This document shows positions 46,391 to 58,380 of a DNA stretch of 64,000 bases, piece after piece (the stretch's first letter is position 1; every line of letters begins with the position of its first letter). The notes under the pieces are model-generated. The model was not told the origin of the DNA, did not search any database, and worked only from the letters and a program-made list of their open reading frames with translations. The stretch is taken from NCBI GenBank assembly GCA_941918925.1, contig OW799233.1:113705833-113769832 (forward strand). Reading direction: 5' to 3'. The DNA is from Phyto melanocephala (lineage: Eukaryota; Arthropoda; Insecta; Diptera; Rhinophoridae). A program made the translations under genes and the position numbers.

Positions 46391-47483
46391 TGGACATTAA
46401 TGTCGAAAATGTTATAAAATTAAAGTATTTTTTATAAATATATAACAAAACATGTTTAACATATCATACTTCCATTAAAAAAAGGAACCACGAAACAAAA
46501 GCTTGTGAGAACCCCTGCATTAGAGATTAGCCTAAGCCTACCAGGAAAAGAGAGAGAACAGAATAAACATTTAAGAAAATTACTTTGATTTTCTTAAATG
46601 TAATTATTTTAAGTAGAACTACAAACATGTTTCTTTAATTATTACTTTTTCTTTATTTTTTTGCTTGTTGTCGTTTTTGTTGGCAATATTGTTATATTTT
46701 CTTTCTTTTTCTTTCTTTTTCGAATTTAGTTGGCGTTTACAAATTTGTTGCTTTTGGTTATTTAATTTTTTTTTTTTTGGACAGTTAAGAAAATAATTTA
46801 TCCTTAATTTTTTGCAAGTTAATTAAATTGTTATTTATTTTTTGTTGTTGCTGCTAATAAAAAATTATGTGAAATTAATAGTTATAAGAATTGAAAGAAA
46901 AATAAAAACTTATGGACATATGTATGTACATATGTATATACAAATATGCTTAGTTTATAATTTAGAAAATCTGTGTCAAGGCATATTTATTCATCAGGTA
47001 ATTGCAGTTCGGAGAGAATTTTTTTTTTATATTTTTTATATATGAAGTTCGACATTTGAAATAAATTAGAAAAGAGAGAAAATTGTTTTTTATTTATGCA
47101 TTTTGACAGCTGAAATTAAAAATAAGTGTTGAAAAAAATAATCAGCTGACGAATCAAGAGTACCTGATAAATAAATATGCCTTGATCTGTGTTTTATGAA
47201 ATATTTGACTAAAGAAATTTTTAATCCTAAAAAGTTAAAAAAAAAATTTAATAAACATACATATATGTATGTATAAACACATATATTTCTGGTGTAGATT
47301 CACATTATGCGTTTGGGAGTTTAAGTTTTTATTAATACTTTCAGCAGATCATAAACCGATTTCGCTGATTTACAACAAAGGTTTTCTCCCAATTTCGTTA
47401 TAAAATTAAAAACCACATACTGGTATATGCAATGTGTATTTATATGCTTGCCTGTCCAGGATAGGTTAAGGGAATAATATTAA
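46391..47483. other. A/T-rich intergenic DNA, no gene seen
   Basis: A CTTTT/CTTTCTTTTT run lies at 46695-46722 and a palindromic CATATGTATGTACATATG at 46918-46935. Frames are chance. Confidence 0.45.
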
Positions 47484-48203
47484 TAAAAATAAGTAAGCCG
47501 TACTGAATTTGATAAGAGCTTTCAACACCATGTGCACATTGTAGCTTAACCTAGATTTTATTTTATACGCCAATGTGCTTTATTATTTCTGACATGATCC
47601 TTGATCTTGATTTTTTTTTTTGCCAGCTGTATTCTAAGTACTAAATACTCAAAATCTTTCATTTAATCTCCATTTTTATAGGGTTAAGAACAAAATTGTA
47701 CGCCATTTTGCTTAGGACGCCATCTTGGACTTAATTCATATTTATTTTAATTCATAGGTTATTGTATTTTCCTGGTCAAGCTTTTTGATTTAATACCAAT
47801 ATTGTTGAAATTGAAGGGGCAAAGCCGAAATTACTTTATTTTACTCATAAATATATCCGCCTTTTTATATCGGACGCCATCTTGGATTTTAACATTTCAT
47901 AGTTTACTAAATTTCATTGATTAAGCTCTTTCTTTGATTCTAATATCGAGGGGGTTGAAGTAGATACAATTTCAATTACTACATTTAACCCATACACAAA
48001 TTTATAATACGCCATTTTAAAGTGGCGTCCATCATTGATCTTAAATTTGCTTATACTGTATTATATTTGGCTAGTCAAGCCCTTTCTTTTTATATCCATA
48101 TCACTTATCTCCTCCTTATGGAGTCGTAAATGAATATTGTAAAAATTACAAACGTATCGACACTACACTACATAAACCCTTGGCACCACAGGTGAAGGGT
48201 ATA
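47484..48203 (-). mobile_element. DINE-1-like element, type 1, minus strand
   Basis: From a worn 3' end (AAGTAAGCCGTACTGAATTT) through repeated GCCATTTTG/GCCATCTTGGA tracts to a well-kept 5' end, inverted TTATACCCTTCACCTGTGGT at 48203. The middle lacks the ACCCCATAAAGTATATAT block, so it is internally deleted. Confidence 0.75.
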
Positions 48204-48482
48204 ATAAATAAGGCAACGTATAAATATAGAAATTTTGTATGTTAAGTACCAACTTAGAAAGTGGCATCAATTGTAAAGAACCATACTGAGTATACTACGT
48301 AATACGGCTAGTAAAATTCAAAATATTTACAAGGAATGACGATTAAAACCCGTTCAAAAAAGAAAGAAAAAACAGTCACAACAAAACAATTATAAAAAAA
48401 AAAATTATTTTAAAATAATTTAAAAGAGAAAGTCTCACAAAACATCAATAAGAAAATAGTATTAAACCCACCATAGAAAAAA

Positions 48483-49767
48483 CAAGTAAGAGCACTATAT
48501 TCGGCTGTGCCGAATCTTTTATACCCACCACCAATTTTGTGTACATATAAAGCACAATATTAATTATTTTGTTAATCGCTTGGAATAATCTCTTTATAAT
48601 AAAATATGTATCACTTTCTTTGTAGAGGGTGGTTAAATTTTAAATTTTAAACAGGTATGTTTAAAATGTTAAAACATCTACGAATGCCTTCTTAATTCGT
48701 TAAATGGGAAGCATTGCTGTTTTTCACGATAGTGTGGCAAAAAAACAGTCAACTTCGACTCATCATCGTGCCCAACAATTGAGCATCAACAGTGTTATTA
48801 AAAAGTTGGACTATCGGATCGAGGTGTGCCGTTGAGGTCGCGGAGGCCATTTGGCCGATACTTTGTTCCATACATAATTGAACCATACAAATATTACCAT
48901 TACAAAAAGCAATGATAATAATTCCTTAAAATTTAACCACCTTTTATAACTTGGATATGCTGGTAAAATGTTTTCGTAAATTAAGTGTTTCAGTGAAAAT
49001 GGGCGTTAAAGTAAGCGTGTCAATAAAATTTCTGCTAATAAATACAACTTAGATATTTAAATATAGTCCGTAATTCTTCCAAAATATTTATTCATTGAGA
49101 TTTTATATGAATTTGAAATAAAGCATAACAATAATATTGACTAAAAGGATTTCCGTAGCAAATTTTATCATCATACCTCTAATTTTGTCGGTTTTATAAA
49201 TTTAAATTTCATTAACAGTAAATAACGTGGAAAGTGAGCATTATAGTAGGTGTGTCGAAGTTATTTATGCTAATAAATACAACTTAGATATTTCAATAAA
49301 GTCCTTTATTATTCGATTTATAGAGAAATTATAAGAATTTGAGAGAAAACGTTGTATGGGAGGTTGGCGTGTCACATTTATTTTCCGTCAGAAGAAAGCC
49401 TTTGACCAAAAAGCAATTCCTGCAAAATTTCAGAATCGTAGATCTAAATTTGTCACTCTTATTAGGTTTAAAATTTTTAACATATTGGAAAATACACTGC
49501 GCAGTATAAATTTTCGTACATTTTGATCTCTAACTCCCTTCCTAATACATGCATTTAGGCAATTTTTCTTTCTTCCTTATACTCCGATTTAGCCAATTTT
49601 CTATTCCAAACAAACCTTGTGTATAAGACATATTCTGGCAAAATTTGAGCCCACTAGCTTTTTCGATGGGACCTCTATCGTGCTTTTAACAGACGGACAT
49701 AGCTAGATCGTCGTCAAATAAAACCCCGATTAAGAATATACATACCATTTTTTTGGTGGCGGATATA
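48483..49767 (-). mobile_element. DINE-1-like element, type 2, carrying a mariner at the same site as 17293-18832
   Basis: 3' end at left: CAAGTAAGAG, hairpin ATTCGGCTGTGCCGAAT, then TATACCCACCACC. The mariner sits at 48626-48942 with the same neighbouring bases as in the other copy (CTTTCTTTGTAG on one side, ATAACTT-GATATG on the other). The 5' end, at right, is ACGGACATAGCTAGATCGTC, then a GGTGGCGGATATA end. Confidence 0.82.
48626..48942 (+). mobile_element. Short mariner-like insert in the type 2 element
   Basis: Ends AGGGTGGTTAAATTTTAA and its inverse. Inside, plus-strand frames hold QQLSINSVIKKLDYRIEVC and GRGGHLADTLFHT, a mariner C-terminus. It is half the length of its partner at 18065-18688. 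Confidence 0.78.
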
Positions 49768-50221
49768 AAAACTCAAATACTTCAAAAAAACACATTACAA
49801 AAAAATTTGTTTAGCTCTTTTACTAAAATTTTGCAAAAAATATTTGACCTTGTGTCACAAAAATTGGTCTGCCGATCACGGTCGGATCGTAACGGGTATA
49901 AAATGGGGAGGAGAGGAGAGTTTTATCTACTAAATGGTGCTAATTTCTTTTTGTTATCTTATGTTTTCTAGAAGTTATGGTGTATTAAAAAAAGGAATTT
50001 AGGAAAATTTAGACCTAAAGATAAAAAAAATTATTTCTAAACATTATAAACAATTTATTTTCATGTACTAATGGCTAACAAATTTTAAAATTATACAAAA
50101 CTTATTTCGTTTGAAAATCTTTTAAAAGCAAAATGTTATAGAACTTTAAAAATCAAAATCTTACTAATAAATTTCTTGTTTTAGCAAAATGCTGAGCATG
50201 TCTATTTTGAATCACCCTGTG
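49768..50221. other. Spacer between two type 2 elements
   Basis: A/T-rich with a GGTCGGATCGTAACGGGTATA patch at 49880. Possibly the missing interior of the mariner whose end lies at 50222, but no transposase text was recognised. Confidence 0.35.
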
Positions 50222-51275
50222 GCCCTTAAAATTTAACCACCCTTTACAAAAGAATAGATAGATAAAACAAAATTTGTTAAAATATGTATTTTAAATATTC
50301 AAATACTTATTTTAAATCTACTGATGCACATTTTTTTAAAATATTTTTAAATCTTAAACCTCATAAGACTGTGTGTACAACTATATGTAAAGTTGGGCAC
50401 AAATCATTACTCTAGTTAATTTTTGTCAACAAACTTCGGTCATTTTCGTTTTCACAAACCCCTATAAAATTCCTTTGTAGTTTGTGCAAAAAAATGTTAC
50501 TAGAGTCATCTAGTGTTCTACGTGATGTTTAGCAAAGACATCATCCTCAGTGTTTGCAAAATGTAGTGGCGCCTTCAACAGATGTCGCCATCTGCAATGA
50601 ATAAATGCTAATGAATATGACTAATATATTTTTATAAAAATTTTAAAAAAAAGTGGGCGTGGCACATTTATTTTCCGTTATAACGAAGACTTTGACCAAA
50701 AAACCATGTTTGCAAAATTTCAGAACCGTAGATATAGTTTTGTCAGTTTTATTACGTTTTAAACTTTAAATATACACTGAGCGGTATAAATTTTCGTACA
50801 TTTTGACCTATAACTCCTTTTCTAATGCATAGATTTAAGCAATTTTTGGGGAGAAATATTCTTTTGACTCGAGAAATATATATTCGAAGTTTCATGACTC
50901 TACGTTTATGCGTTTGGACACAATTCCTTTTTTTTCGATGTTTGAAGGACACGGTTTTTTCGACCTATTCTTGCTTTACGAGCTATAACTCTCTTTCTAA
51001 TATTCCGATTTAGCCCATTTTCAATACCAAACAAACCTTGTCTATAAGAAAGATTCTGGCAAAATTTGAGCTCTTTAGCTTTTTCGGTGCGACCTCTATC
51101 GTGCTTTCAACAGACGGACAGACGGACAGACGGATGGACATAGCTAGATCGTCATCAAATCAAACCCCGATTCAGAATATATATACTTTATGGGGTCTAA
51201 AATGGATATTTCGATGTGTTACAAACGGAATGACAAAATGAATATACCCCCACCATTTTTTTGGTGGCGGGTATA
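50222..51275 (-). mobile_element. DINE-1-like element, type 2, 5' part
   Basis: 5' end at right: inverted TATACCCGCCACC with a partner GGTGGGGGTATA 30 bp on, ACCCCATAAAGTATATAT block (51176-51196, inverted), four GACGGACA repeats. The body repeats text of 49380-49700 (CCGATTTAGCCCATTTTC, AATACCAAACAAACCTTG). At 50222-50246 a mariner end (GGCCCTTAAAATTTAACCAC) appears. The 3' hairpin is missing. Confidence 0.7.
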
Positions 51276-51596
51276 AAAAAGATATGAAGGAAACTGCAAT
51301 ACATTTTAAAAATAAGTTTAGCAGCCAACCCTATAGATTATTAGGAGAAGTAATAAGCTCACTTTAATGATAACAACAAAATTGTTAAAATAAACTAAAT
51401 TTCTGCTCAAGTAATTTCAATCATAAATTAGCGATTAAATGTTAAACATTTATAAGGATATTGGTAAAAGTTAACCACTCTTTACACACAAAATTCAAGT
51501 GTATATGTATGTATCTACAATGTGTCTATATATTTTCTAAAGTGTTTTATAAATATTAATTTAAATTAGATTAAACATACATATTTATATTCATAC

Positions 51597-52480
51597 ACTC
51601 AGCGGTAAAAAGTAGGTGTAAGCAGGCCTAATAAAAGGCCTTATTTAGATTTTTTTTAGCGGTCACAAGGTCTTCTGTTTCCATTACATACTTATTTATT
51701 TTTTACACGTGTTGGGATATAAAAAAAGTGATTCCACACTTGCTTCTAAAAACGGGGCTTATAAGAGATCTTCAGATGAAGGCCTTTTTGGAATCCTTCG
51801 TGTGAAGACCTGTTGAAAGGCTTTGTGATTTTTAAATTGTATCAAAATTTTTGCTTTTAAATTATGTATTAAACATTGTACATATTTTTTATATAACTAA
51901 TTGTGTTGAATTCAGCATTATTAACTTCCTCTTTAAAAGCATAATGAATTCTACTAAATGAATTGTTGTATATTCCTAAATGATTTTTCTTTTATTTTTT
52001 ATTGCATTTTTTATATAGTTTTATTAATGGCTTCAACATATTTTTGTTGTCACTAAGAAAGCAAAAATTAAAAAATAAAATACACCCAGAAAATAGAAAA
52101 TCACATTCATTGCCAATCGAATGGTTCAGTTCCTGCACTCGAACTTTTCATTTGTGATTATAAAATTTCTTTTGCAAGAACCATAATTCTGAACGAAATT
52201 CTGTAGATATAACCGTGAAATTCTACTATCACAACTAAACTATACGATTGGCAACAATTGCCAACTCACAACCGATACTGTTTTCTCTGTGTACACACGA
52301 GAATGTACAGCTTTCATTACTTCTTAAGGAAGGAGAGTTAGAATGATTTTGCATCACAGGACTTCTAAAATACATTTAAAAGCAAGCATGGTAAAATGAG
52401 ATTAAAAATCTAAAAGAAGGTGTAAAATTAGCTTCCAGAAGGCCTGAAATGTAAAGCCCTGTTGAGTTTTACCGCTCAGT
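51597..52480. mobile_element. Terminal-repeat element with ACTCAGCGGTAAAA ends
   Basis: Left ACTCAGCGGTAAAA and right, inverted, ACTGAGCGGTAAAA. AGGCCT/GAAGGCC motifs repeat near both ends (51625, 51645, 51777, 52440, 52452). No coding sequence and no clear target duplication. Another small element lies inside. Confidence 0.65.
52080..52296. mobile_element. Small nested inverted-repeat element
   Basis: Left TACACCCAGAAAATAG and right, inverted, TACACAGAGAAAACAG, with ATTGCCAATCG and CGATTGGCAA as an inner inverted pair. About 215 bp, no frame. Superfamily unknown. Confidence 0.5.
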
Positions 52481-53140
52481 AAATGCGTATGTATTTATTT
52501 GTGTGCTAAGGCTCTTAATTAAGTATAATATTTACATTTGGCTTTATGACAACAAACAAACAAACAAACAAAATTTACCAAAGCATATTTAAAGGATTAA
52601 GAATGGCCAATAAAAGATTGCTGAAAACGATAAAATGTCAAGGTTCAAATTCAATGAATACAATGAAAGTTCGTCTAAAGGACTGATTATGTGCCATCAT
52701 AGCTTCCATAGTTTGACAAATTTTTCACTTTCATCTTTGAAATGTAAGTATTTGTATAGCAATTAAGTCTTCATTAGATGGGCGCTCCCTGGTCGAGCAC
52801 ATTTTATTTTTCTCTAAAATATCTTACATTTTCAGACACAGCGAAATGTATCAGTTGCGATATATTGCAAACTATAGATATTTCGATTTTAAATTTTTCA
52901 ATAATTTTAAATGTATAGAAAAGAACTTTGAGCAGTTAGAAAAAATTGAAACATAAAAATCTTTATGGTCCCCGCACAAAAGGCACTTATTTAATGAAAA
53001 ACTTAAGTTATAAAGCAATTGGATAATATGAATATTTATTAAATACATTTTAACATAAAAAGCATTCCCTCAAGGCATATTCATACAGGTATATGCAACG
53101 GCGAATAGATACAACAGAGCAACTTTTGAGGGGATGTTTT

Positions 53141-53424
53141 ATGTTAAGGCCAATTCGTATATCAGGGATGGAAAAGTTGTAATGACATATGAAATATAAT
53201 AAAATTTAATTAAATAAAAAATATAAATTTTTGAAATATACATAAACTTAGTACATTTATTATCAAAAAAGTACACCTAAGTTAATTTTTTTATACCAAA
53301 GTCAAAACCACATTCTCCCTCCCTGTATTAGTAAATAAAATCAATGCAAATTCAACCAACTTTGACAAAAAGTTTTCCCATCAGCTTAGCTGACAATTTT
53401 ACCAGTATGAATTCGCCTAACATT
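53141..53424. mobile_element. Possible MITE
   Basis: Left ATGTTAAGGCCAATTCGTAT and right, inverted, ATGTTAGGCGAATTCATACT agree at about 15 of 20 positions. Related text also appears just outside at 53075-53110. Could be chance or a larger element. Confidence 0.35.
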
Positions 53425-53904
53425 CCCTATTTAAGGGGGGTTCTTATGTCAGGTACTGACATACATATATACTTCTGATGCCTTCTTCGAAACACACCGA
53501 CAAAATCAATATTTTAATGCGGCAACTGAAAAAACTGTATCTGATTTTTTCTCAAGGATAATTTGATGTTAATTTTGTTTTATTTTATTGGGAATAGAGC
53601 CAGAGCTCAGGACTTCGGGTTCAAAATTTTATGTTCAAAACATACTGAAGAACCATCCAAGTGTTCTTGAGCTGGGGCTGTTTGGATCGTTTTTTGCTAT
53701 TATGTTGTTTTTCATTTCAAATATTATTGCTGATTTTGTCCATTGCATGTGGCACAGCAATTCGAAGAGTAAAAAAAACTATTTTAAAATGGGGATCTAA
53801 GACTTTTTGCAGCTACGTAAAAAATAATTTTTTTCGAACTTTTTAATTTTAGTCATGGTGAATGAACGTTTGTTTTACAGCGATCCATACATTCGCTTTT
53901 TGTT
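53425..53904. other. Intergenic DNA, no gene seen
   Basis: Two overlapping frames of 61-70 codons at 53588-53846 include hydrophobic runs but no known motif or start context. I do not call them. Confidence 0.4.
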
Positions 53905-55057
53905 TTAGACTCCAACTTGGATTTTAACCTTTCATAGATTACTGTATTATACTCGTTAAGTCCAATCGTCTTTTACGAATATTGAGGAGGATGAAGTGGG
54001 TACATTTTCAATTACTAGATTTACTTCACCCTTTAGGAGAAAAACCGGCAACTACCTTATAGCTACTAGTACAATTACTAGAACAGCAAGCACTAGTGCA
54101 AACGAGGTTAGAGTTTTTATGAAAACATACTAGTGCTGATGAGACTAATACTTGATGTAGTTCAAGGGCACCACTTGCAGGTTGATAGAATATATCTGTG
54201 ATGGAATAATGATTCAGAAATTTTAGTTTTTATACAGCTTTTGCAATTAAGATTTTTGAATTATAATCTTTAGCAACAAATCGAGTGCAAGCGTACTTGT
54301 AGCATTATTAGTATGGGCATACAACCAATGGTACTAGTGATTTCCCAAGATAATATAAAAGAGTTTACAGTTAAGAACTAGTGCTAGTAATTTGTACACT
54401 AGTATAATACTAGTTAGACACTAGTCTCATTTCCTGCAGGGCGTATATAAATTTACTGTACGCTATTTTGTAGTGGCTCTCACGAATTTTAAATTTTCTT
54501 TTTTTTTATATTTTGCTAGTCAATTCTTTACATAGCGCCCCTTTGTGTTAACAATAAGCTGAAATATAAATTTTCGTTTGTAAATTAAGCACCGAAGCAT
54601 TTGTATGTTCGTGCTCAGTTAGATTCAAACCAGTTTGTCAGTTTTTCGCAGCAATATTTTTAAACATTAATTATAAGCTGAAAAACCTGATATTTAAAAA
54701 CATATATATTTTTACCCATAACTTCGCTGATAAGTAAACGATTTTTTTTTTTTTAACTGTCTTAGGGGCTGATTTTTATGGGAAAAATTTTAGAAAAACT
54801 AAAGGCAGTCGTGTTTTTTAGCTCATATTTCAGAAAGTTATAAGGCGTTTGTGATAGATTTGAAAAGCGATTCATTCGCGGTTATTTCCAAAAGATTTAT
54901 ACCACGTACCAATCTGTGTAAGATGTTCGGGCTTCAAAAAGTTAATTTCAACCAACACACAGAAGACGGACATTGCTGGGTCGGAAGTAATATTGTAGAA
55001 TTTACAAATTAAATGATAGAGCTAAATATATCCTTGGCATCAAAGGTGAAGGTTATA
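53905..55057 (-). mobile_element. DINE-1-like element, type 1, minus strand, interrupted
   Basis: GGATTTTAACCTTTCATAG at the left, AAGTCCAATCGTC, then after the insert TACGCTATTTTGTAGTGGC, ACAACACACAGAAGACGGAC and the 5' end with TTGGCATCAAAGGTGAAGG at 55057. The 3' hairpin is not visible. Confidence 0.65.
54029..54441. mobile_element. Insert with eight ACTAGT motifs
   Basis: Ends CCCTTTAGGAG and, inverted, CCCTGCAGGAA. ACTAGT occurs at 54065, 54092, 54129, 54333, 54377, 54398, 54409 and 54420, clustered toward both ends, as expected of transposase-binding repeats. The host DINE-1-like text resumes at about 54442. No coding; superfamily undecided. Confidence 0.6.
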
Positions 55058-55441
55058 ACAAATTATTTTTTTTTTATTAGTAGGTGTTGCCAGATTTTTT
55101 ACGAACAGCACATACAAAATACGGAATTAAAACTAAAATAAATCCAATTTGATATATTTATTAAACATCGATAGATTTGAATTAAAAATATTGGTTTATT
55201 TATTTAAAAAAAAAAATTAACAATATTTATTTTTTGAAAAATAGTCGACATTTTTGCCAACTTTATTTATTTATTTATTTTATTTGTCAATTCCTATACA
55301 ACAAGATTTAATCTTATATTTAAAGTATAGGAAAGTAGTTTTTATAAATTAAAATTAGGGATTACACATTAATACAATTACATACACTTAGCTATATTAA
55401 CTATAAGAAAATTATACTATAACAAATACATTACAATTAAT

Positions 55442-56254
55442 TATACCCTTCACACAGTGAAAAAGGGTATATATAGGTTTGTCATTCCGTGTGAAATTTC
55501 TACAATTTTCATTTCCGACCCCATAAAGTATATATTTTCTGAAAGCTTATGAATAGGGGAGTCGATTAAGCCCTGTCAGTCTGTTCGTCTGACCGTCTGT
55601 CCGTGTGTATGTTGAAATCAACTTTTTGAAGCCCCCCGACATAGGTTGGACCCAAATAAGGTATTAAAATATCAGAAATATTCGGGAGTAGATCGGTATT
55701 GAAAATCAGAAACATCGGTACATAAACAACTGAGATATGAGCAAAAACCCACGACCACCTCGATTTTTTTTCACAAAAACAACATTACAACAACAACATA
55801 CATACATACAAACGTGTATACTGGTTAGGGAAAACGTGGCATCGAATCCAAGCTGAGCCAAAAAAAATTTTTTTTTAATTTTTTTAAAATTTTTTTTTAA
55901 TTTTTTTTTTTATTTTTTTTTTATTTTTTATTTAATATATTATATATATTTTTATTATCATTTTTTTTTTAATTTTTTTTTATTTTTTTTGTTTTATATA
56001 TATTATATATAAAAAATTTTTTTTTTTTAAATTTTTTTTAAATTTTTTTTTAAATTTTTTTTTAAATTTTTTTTTTTTTTTTTTAACATACATACGTGAA
56101 TTTATAATTTTTCAATGGGATGTTTTTGTTTATGTATGTTTTTATATGTATGTATGTATGGGATGAATGGTGACACAAACTACTGTTATTGCATGACTAC
56201 ACGTTGTGAAGGGTATATAAGATTCGGCACGGCCGAATATAGCGCTCTTACTTG
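55442..56254 (+). mobile_element. DINE-1-like element, type 1, nearly complete, in the LINE 3' region
   Basis: TATACCCTTCAC start with AAAGGGTATA partner, ACCCCATAAAGTATATAT block, GTCTGACCGTCTGTCCG, a 220-bp T-rich centre (55860-56085), GTGAAGGGTATA, hairpin ATTCGGCACGGCCGAAT and CTTACTTG end, bounded by T on each side. Closest to 12882-13550. Confidence 0.9.
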
Positions 56255-57269
56255 TTACAATTTACTGTTGTGCAAAAAAAATCAAATAAAAAATGTTTAA
56301 AGCTATTTGCGTTGCTATTGAGTTGTTGAGTTTGGGGAAGAATATTCCAAAGACGCGCCGCGTGTTTAAAGAAGTGTCATTCAGATACAAGAAGACGGTG
56401 TAAAGGAATTATAATCTTTCTTCCTCTAAGTGATCTGGCAAGCCTAATCTTGTCTATATGATATTAAGAAGCTTCTGAATAAATAATCTTATGCAAAAAT
56501 AATAGAATGCGTATGTTAAGAAGATTATCAAAGGAAACACTGTAAAGTTTAGCGGAAAAATTAGAAGCATGGTCATATCTTCTCAAACCATACACATATT
56601 TAATTATGTTATTATATAAAACATTTAATTTCCTTTTACTTATTGGGTCGCAGCTTGCGAAAAGCTCACAGCCGTAAATTAAACCTGGAAGAAGATAGGA
56701 TTTTGCAAGAAGTTTCCTTATCCCTAAGGAAGTAAAATATTGTGTCGGCCAAAGGCACCTTAGCTTAATGTAAATTTGGCCTACGAGTGTATTAACATGG
56801 TTTGTCTATTAACGATGTTGATCCTTTCCCCATTTATTAGAATGTTAACATCGATAACAGAATCGAGCGTTCTCTTTCGAATTATTAGGCACTTTGATTT
56901 ATGGGGGTTTAAACAAAGTCCATTCGCTGTTGCCCAACGAAAAATTCTATTCAAATCATCATTAACCCTAACAATATTTTCATCAATAGATCGTACTGGA
57001 CTGCTCAAATATAACTGTACATCATCTGCATACATGTGAACTATGCAATGCAAAAGCTGTTTTGGCAAATCATTGGCATAAATTCAAAAAAAGTAGTGGT
57101 CCCAGAATGGAACCTTGTGGCACACCTCTTGTTAAAGGTTTTAAAGATGATTGAAAATTATTAGAAGATACAAATTGCAAACGATTCGAAAGATATGAAG
57201 ACAAAAGACGTGTTGAATTGTTAGAGAACTTAAAGAAGTGCCGAAGCTGTTTGCAAAGTATGCCATGGT

Positions 57270-58160
57270 TAGGGTTTGGGAACCGGGAATTCCCGCCCGG
57301 GAATTCCAGGGAATGAACCACTTACTATTCCCGGAAAAATTTTGCTCTTATTCCCGGGAAAACGGGAAATAAAAAGTATGTAGTATATTAGGAAATATAT
57401 TTAATTTTATTTTTAATTTCTTATCTGTTTTGGTAAATTTAGAAATATTTGAATAAAAAGTAAGGTTTTTAATTTGTTAGCGTTTTTTAATTGTTAATTA
57501 TTTACAACTTTTCTCAAATACGAATATGGAAAAGAAAAACAAACATCGTCGGTCAAAAATATTTCACGCCGAAGTTAACGACTTTCTGGAATTATTTTTA
57601 ATAATTGAAATTGAAATGAATTAATTATATACATACATACATACATAAATAATTGTTTTCTTGTATAAAAATGTTTTTTATAACAACCGTAAATCTAGCA
57701 GTAGTTTCCGTGGTTCATTTTTATAAATATAATCCTATGTACAAATTGTTTTTAAAAGTGGTCACAGAATTTGTAAGTATAATTTTTTTTATTTTTGATT
57801 GAATTTTTCTAATAATACTTTTTTATAAAATTCACTTTGTTTAGAAGCAAAATGTCTGAAGTCTGGAACTATTTTCAAAATGTAGACAACGCAGCACAAT
57901 GTAATATTTTCCCGAAAAGGTTAATGTTCAAGGAAGTTTATATTTCCGGAAGATGTAATGCTGACACAATAAGGACTCTAATAGAAAATAAACTACTATT
58001 ACAACAATGAGTTATTAACCAAATCGTGATGTTAAAGTTAACAAACATTATTTATTTTAAAAGAAATATTATTTTCGGGAATCCCGGGAATTCCCGGGAA
58101 GACGAATTTTTAATTCCCGTTTCCCGGGAAAGTAAAAAGACCGGGAAATCCCAAACCCTA
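57270..58160 (+). mobile_element. hAT element with perfect 8-bp target duplication
   Basis: GCCATGGT at 57262-57269 and 58161-58168. Ends TAGGGTTTGGGA and its inverse. CCGGGAA/TTCCCGG motifs cluster near both ends (57284-57360 and 58079-58145). At 891 bp it is a deletion derivative; the only coding remnant is at 57852-58010. Confidence 0.95.
57852..58010 (+). pseudogene. BED-finger start of a hAT transposase, truncated
   Basis: A 52-codon frame reads MSEVWNYFQNVDNAAQCNIF then PKRLMFKEVY and a short tail to a stop. The opening matches the BED zinc finger at the N-terminus of hAT transposases (S-VW-FF---D---A-C-IC). The second cysteine has become phenylalanine and the zinc-binding H-x-H end is lost. 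Its position within a hAT supports the reading. Confidence 0.65.
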
Positions 58161-58380
58161 GCCATGGTCAACAGTGTCGAAGGCTTTTGAGTGGTCAAGA
58201 AGAATTCAGAAATTTAATTTTCCTTCATCCACTTCACGTCGTATATTTTCAGAAACATCCAATAAGGCAGATACACAGCTATGTTTAGAGCGAAAACCTG
58301 ATTAATTTTCAGACAATAATTTTTTTAAAATTATCATTATAATGACATCTGCATAACTACAAAAGGCATACATAAATACA

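Larger units (their letters stand above)
55262..58345 (-). mobile_element. LINE (non-LTR retrotransposon), 5' truncated, with two insertions
   Basis: Runs from reverse-transcriptase text at 58345 to a TAAA-repeat tail at 55262-55283. Removing the hAT (57270-58160) and the DINE-1-like element (55442-56254) leaves about 1.4 kb, covering the polymerase core to the 3' end. It lacks the 5' third with the endonuclease. Confidence 0.83.
56270..58345 (-). pseudogene. LINE reverse transcriptase, broken by a hAT insertion
   Basis: From 58310: GFRSKHSCVSALLDVSENIRR, LLDHSKAFDTVDH (polymerase box A), then after the hAT GILCKQLRHFF, RGVPQGSILGPLLF (box B) and, after a frameshift at about 57070, MYADDVQLYLSSP (active-site YADD, about 57035). 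The thumb and C-terminal part runs through several shifts, with FDNLLNIRILLFLHKIIYSE near 56480, to a stop at about 56270. Several stop codons, so inactive. Related to 16480-17290. Confidence 0.86.

Noticed and set aside
55083..55262. Possible small hAT MITE with GTTGCCAG-like ends
   Set aside because: The two ends agree weakly and no 8-bp duplication could be found.
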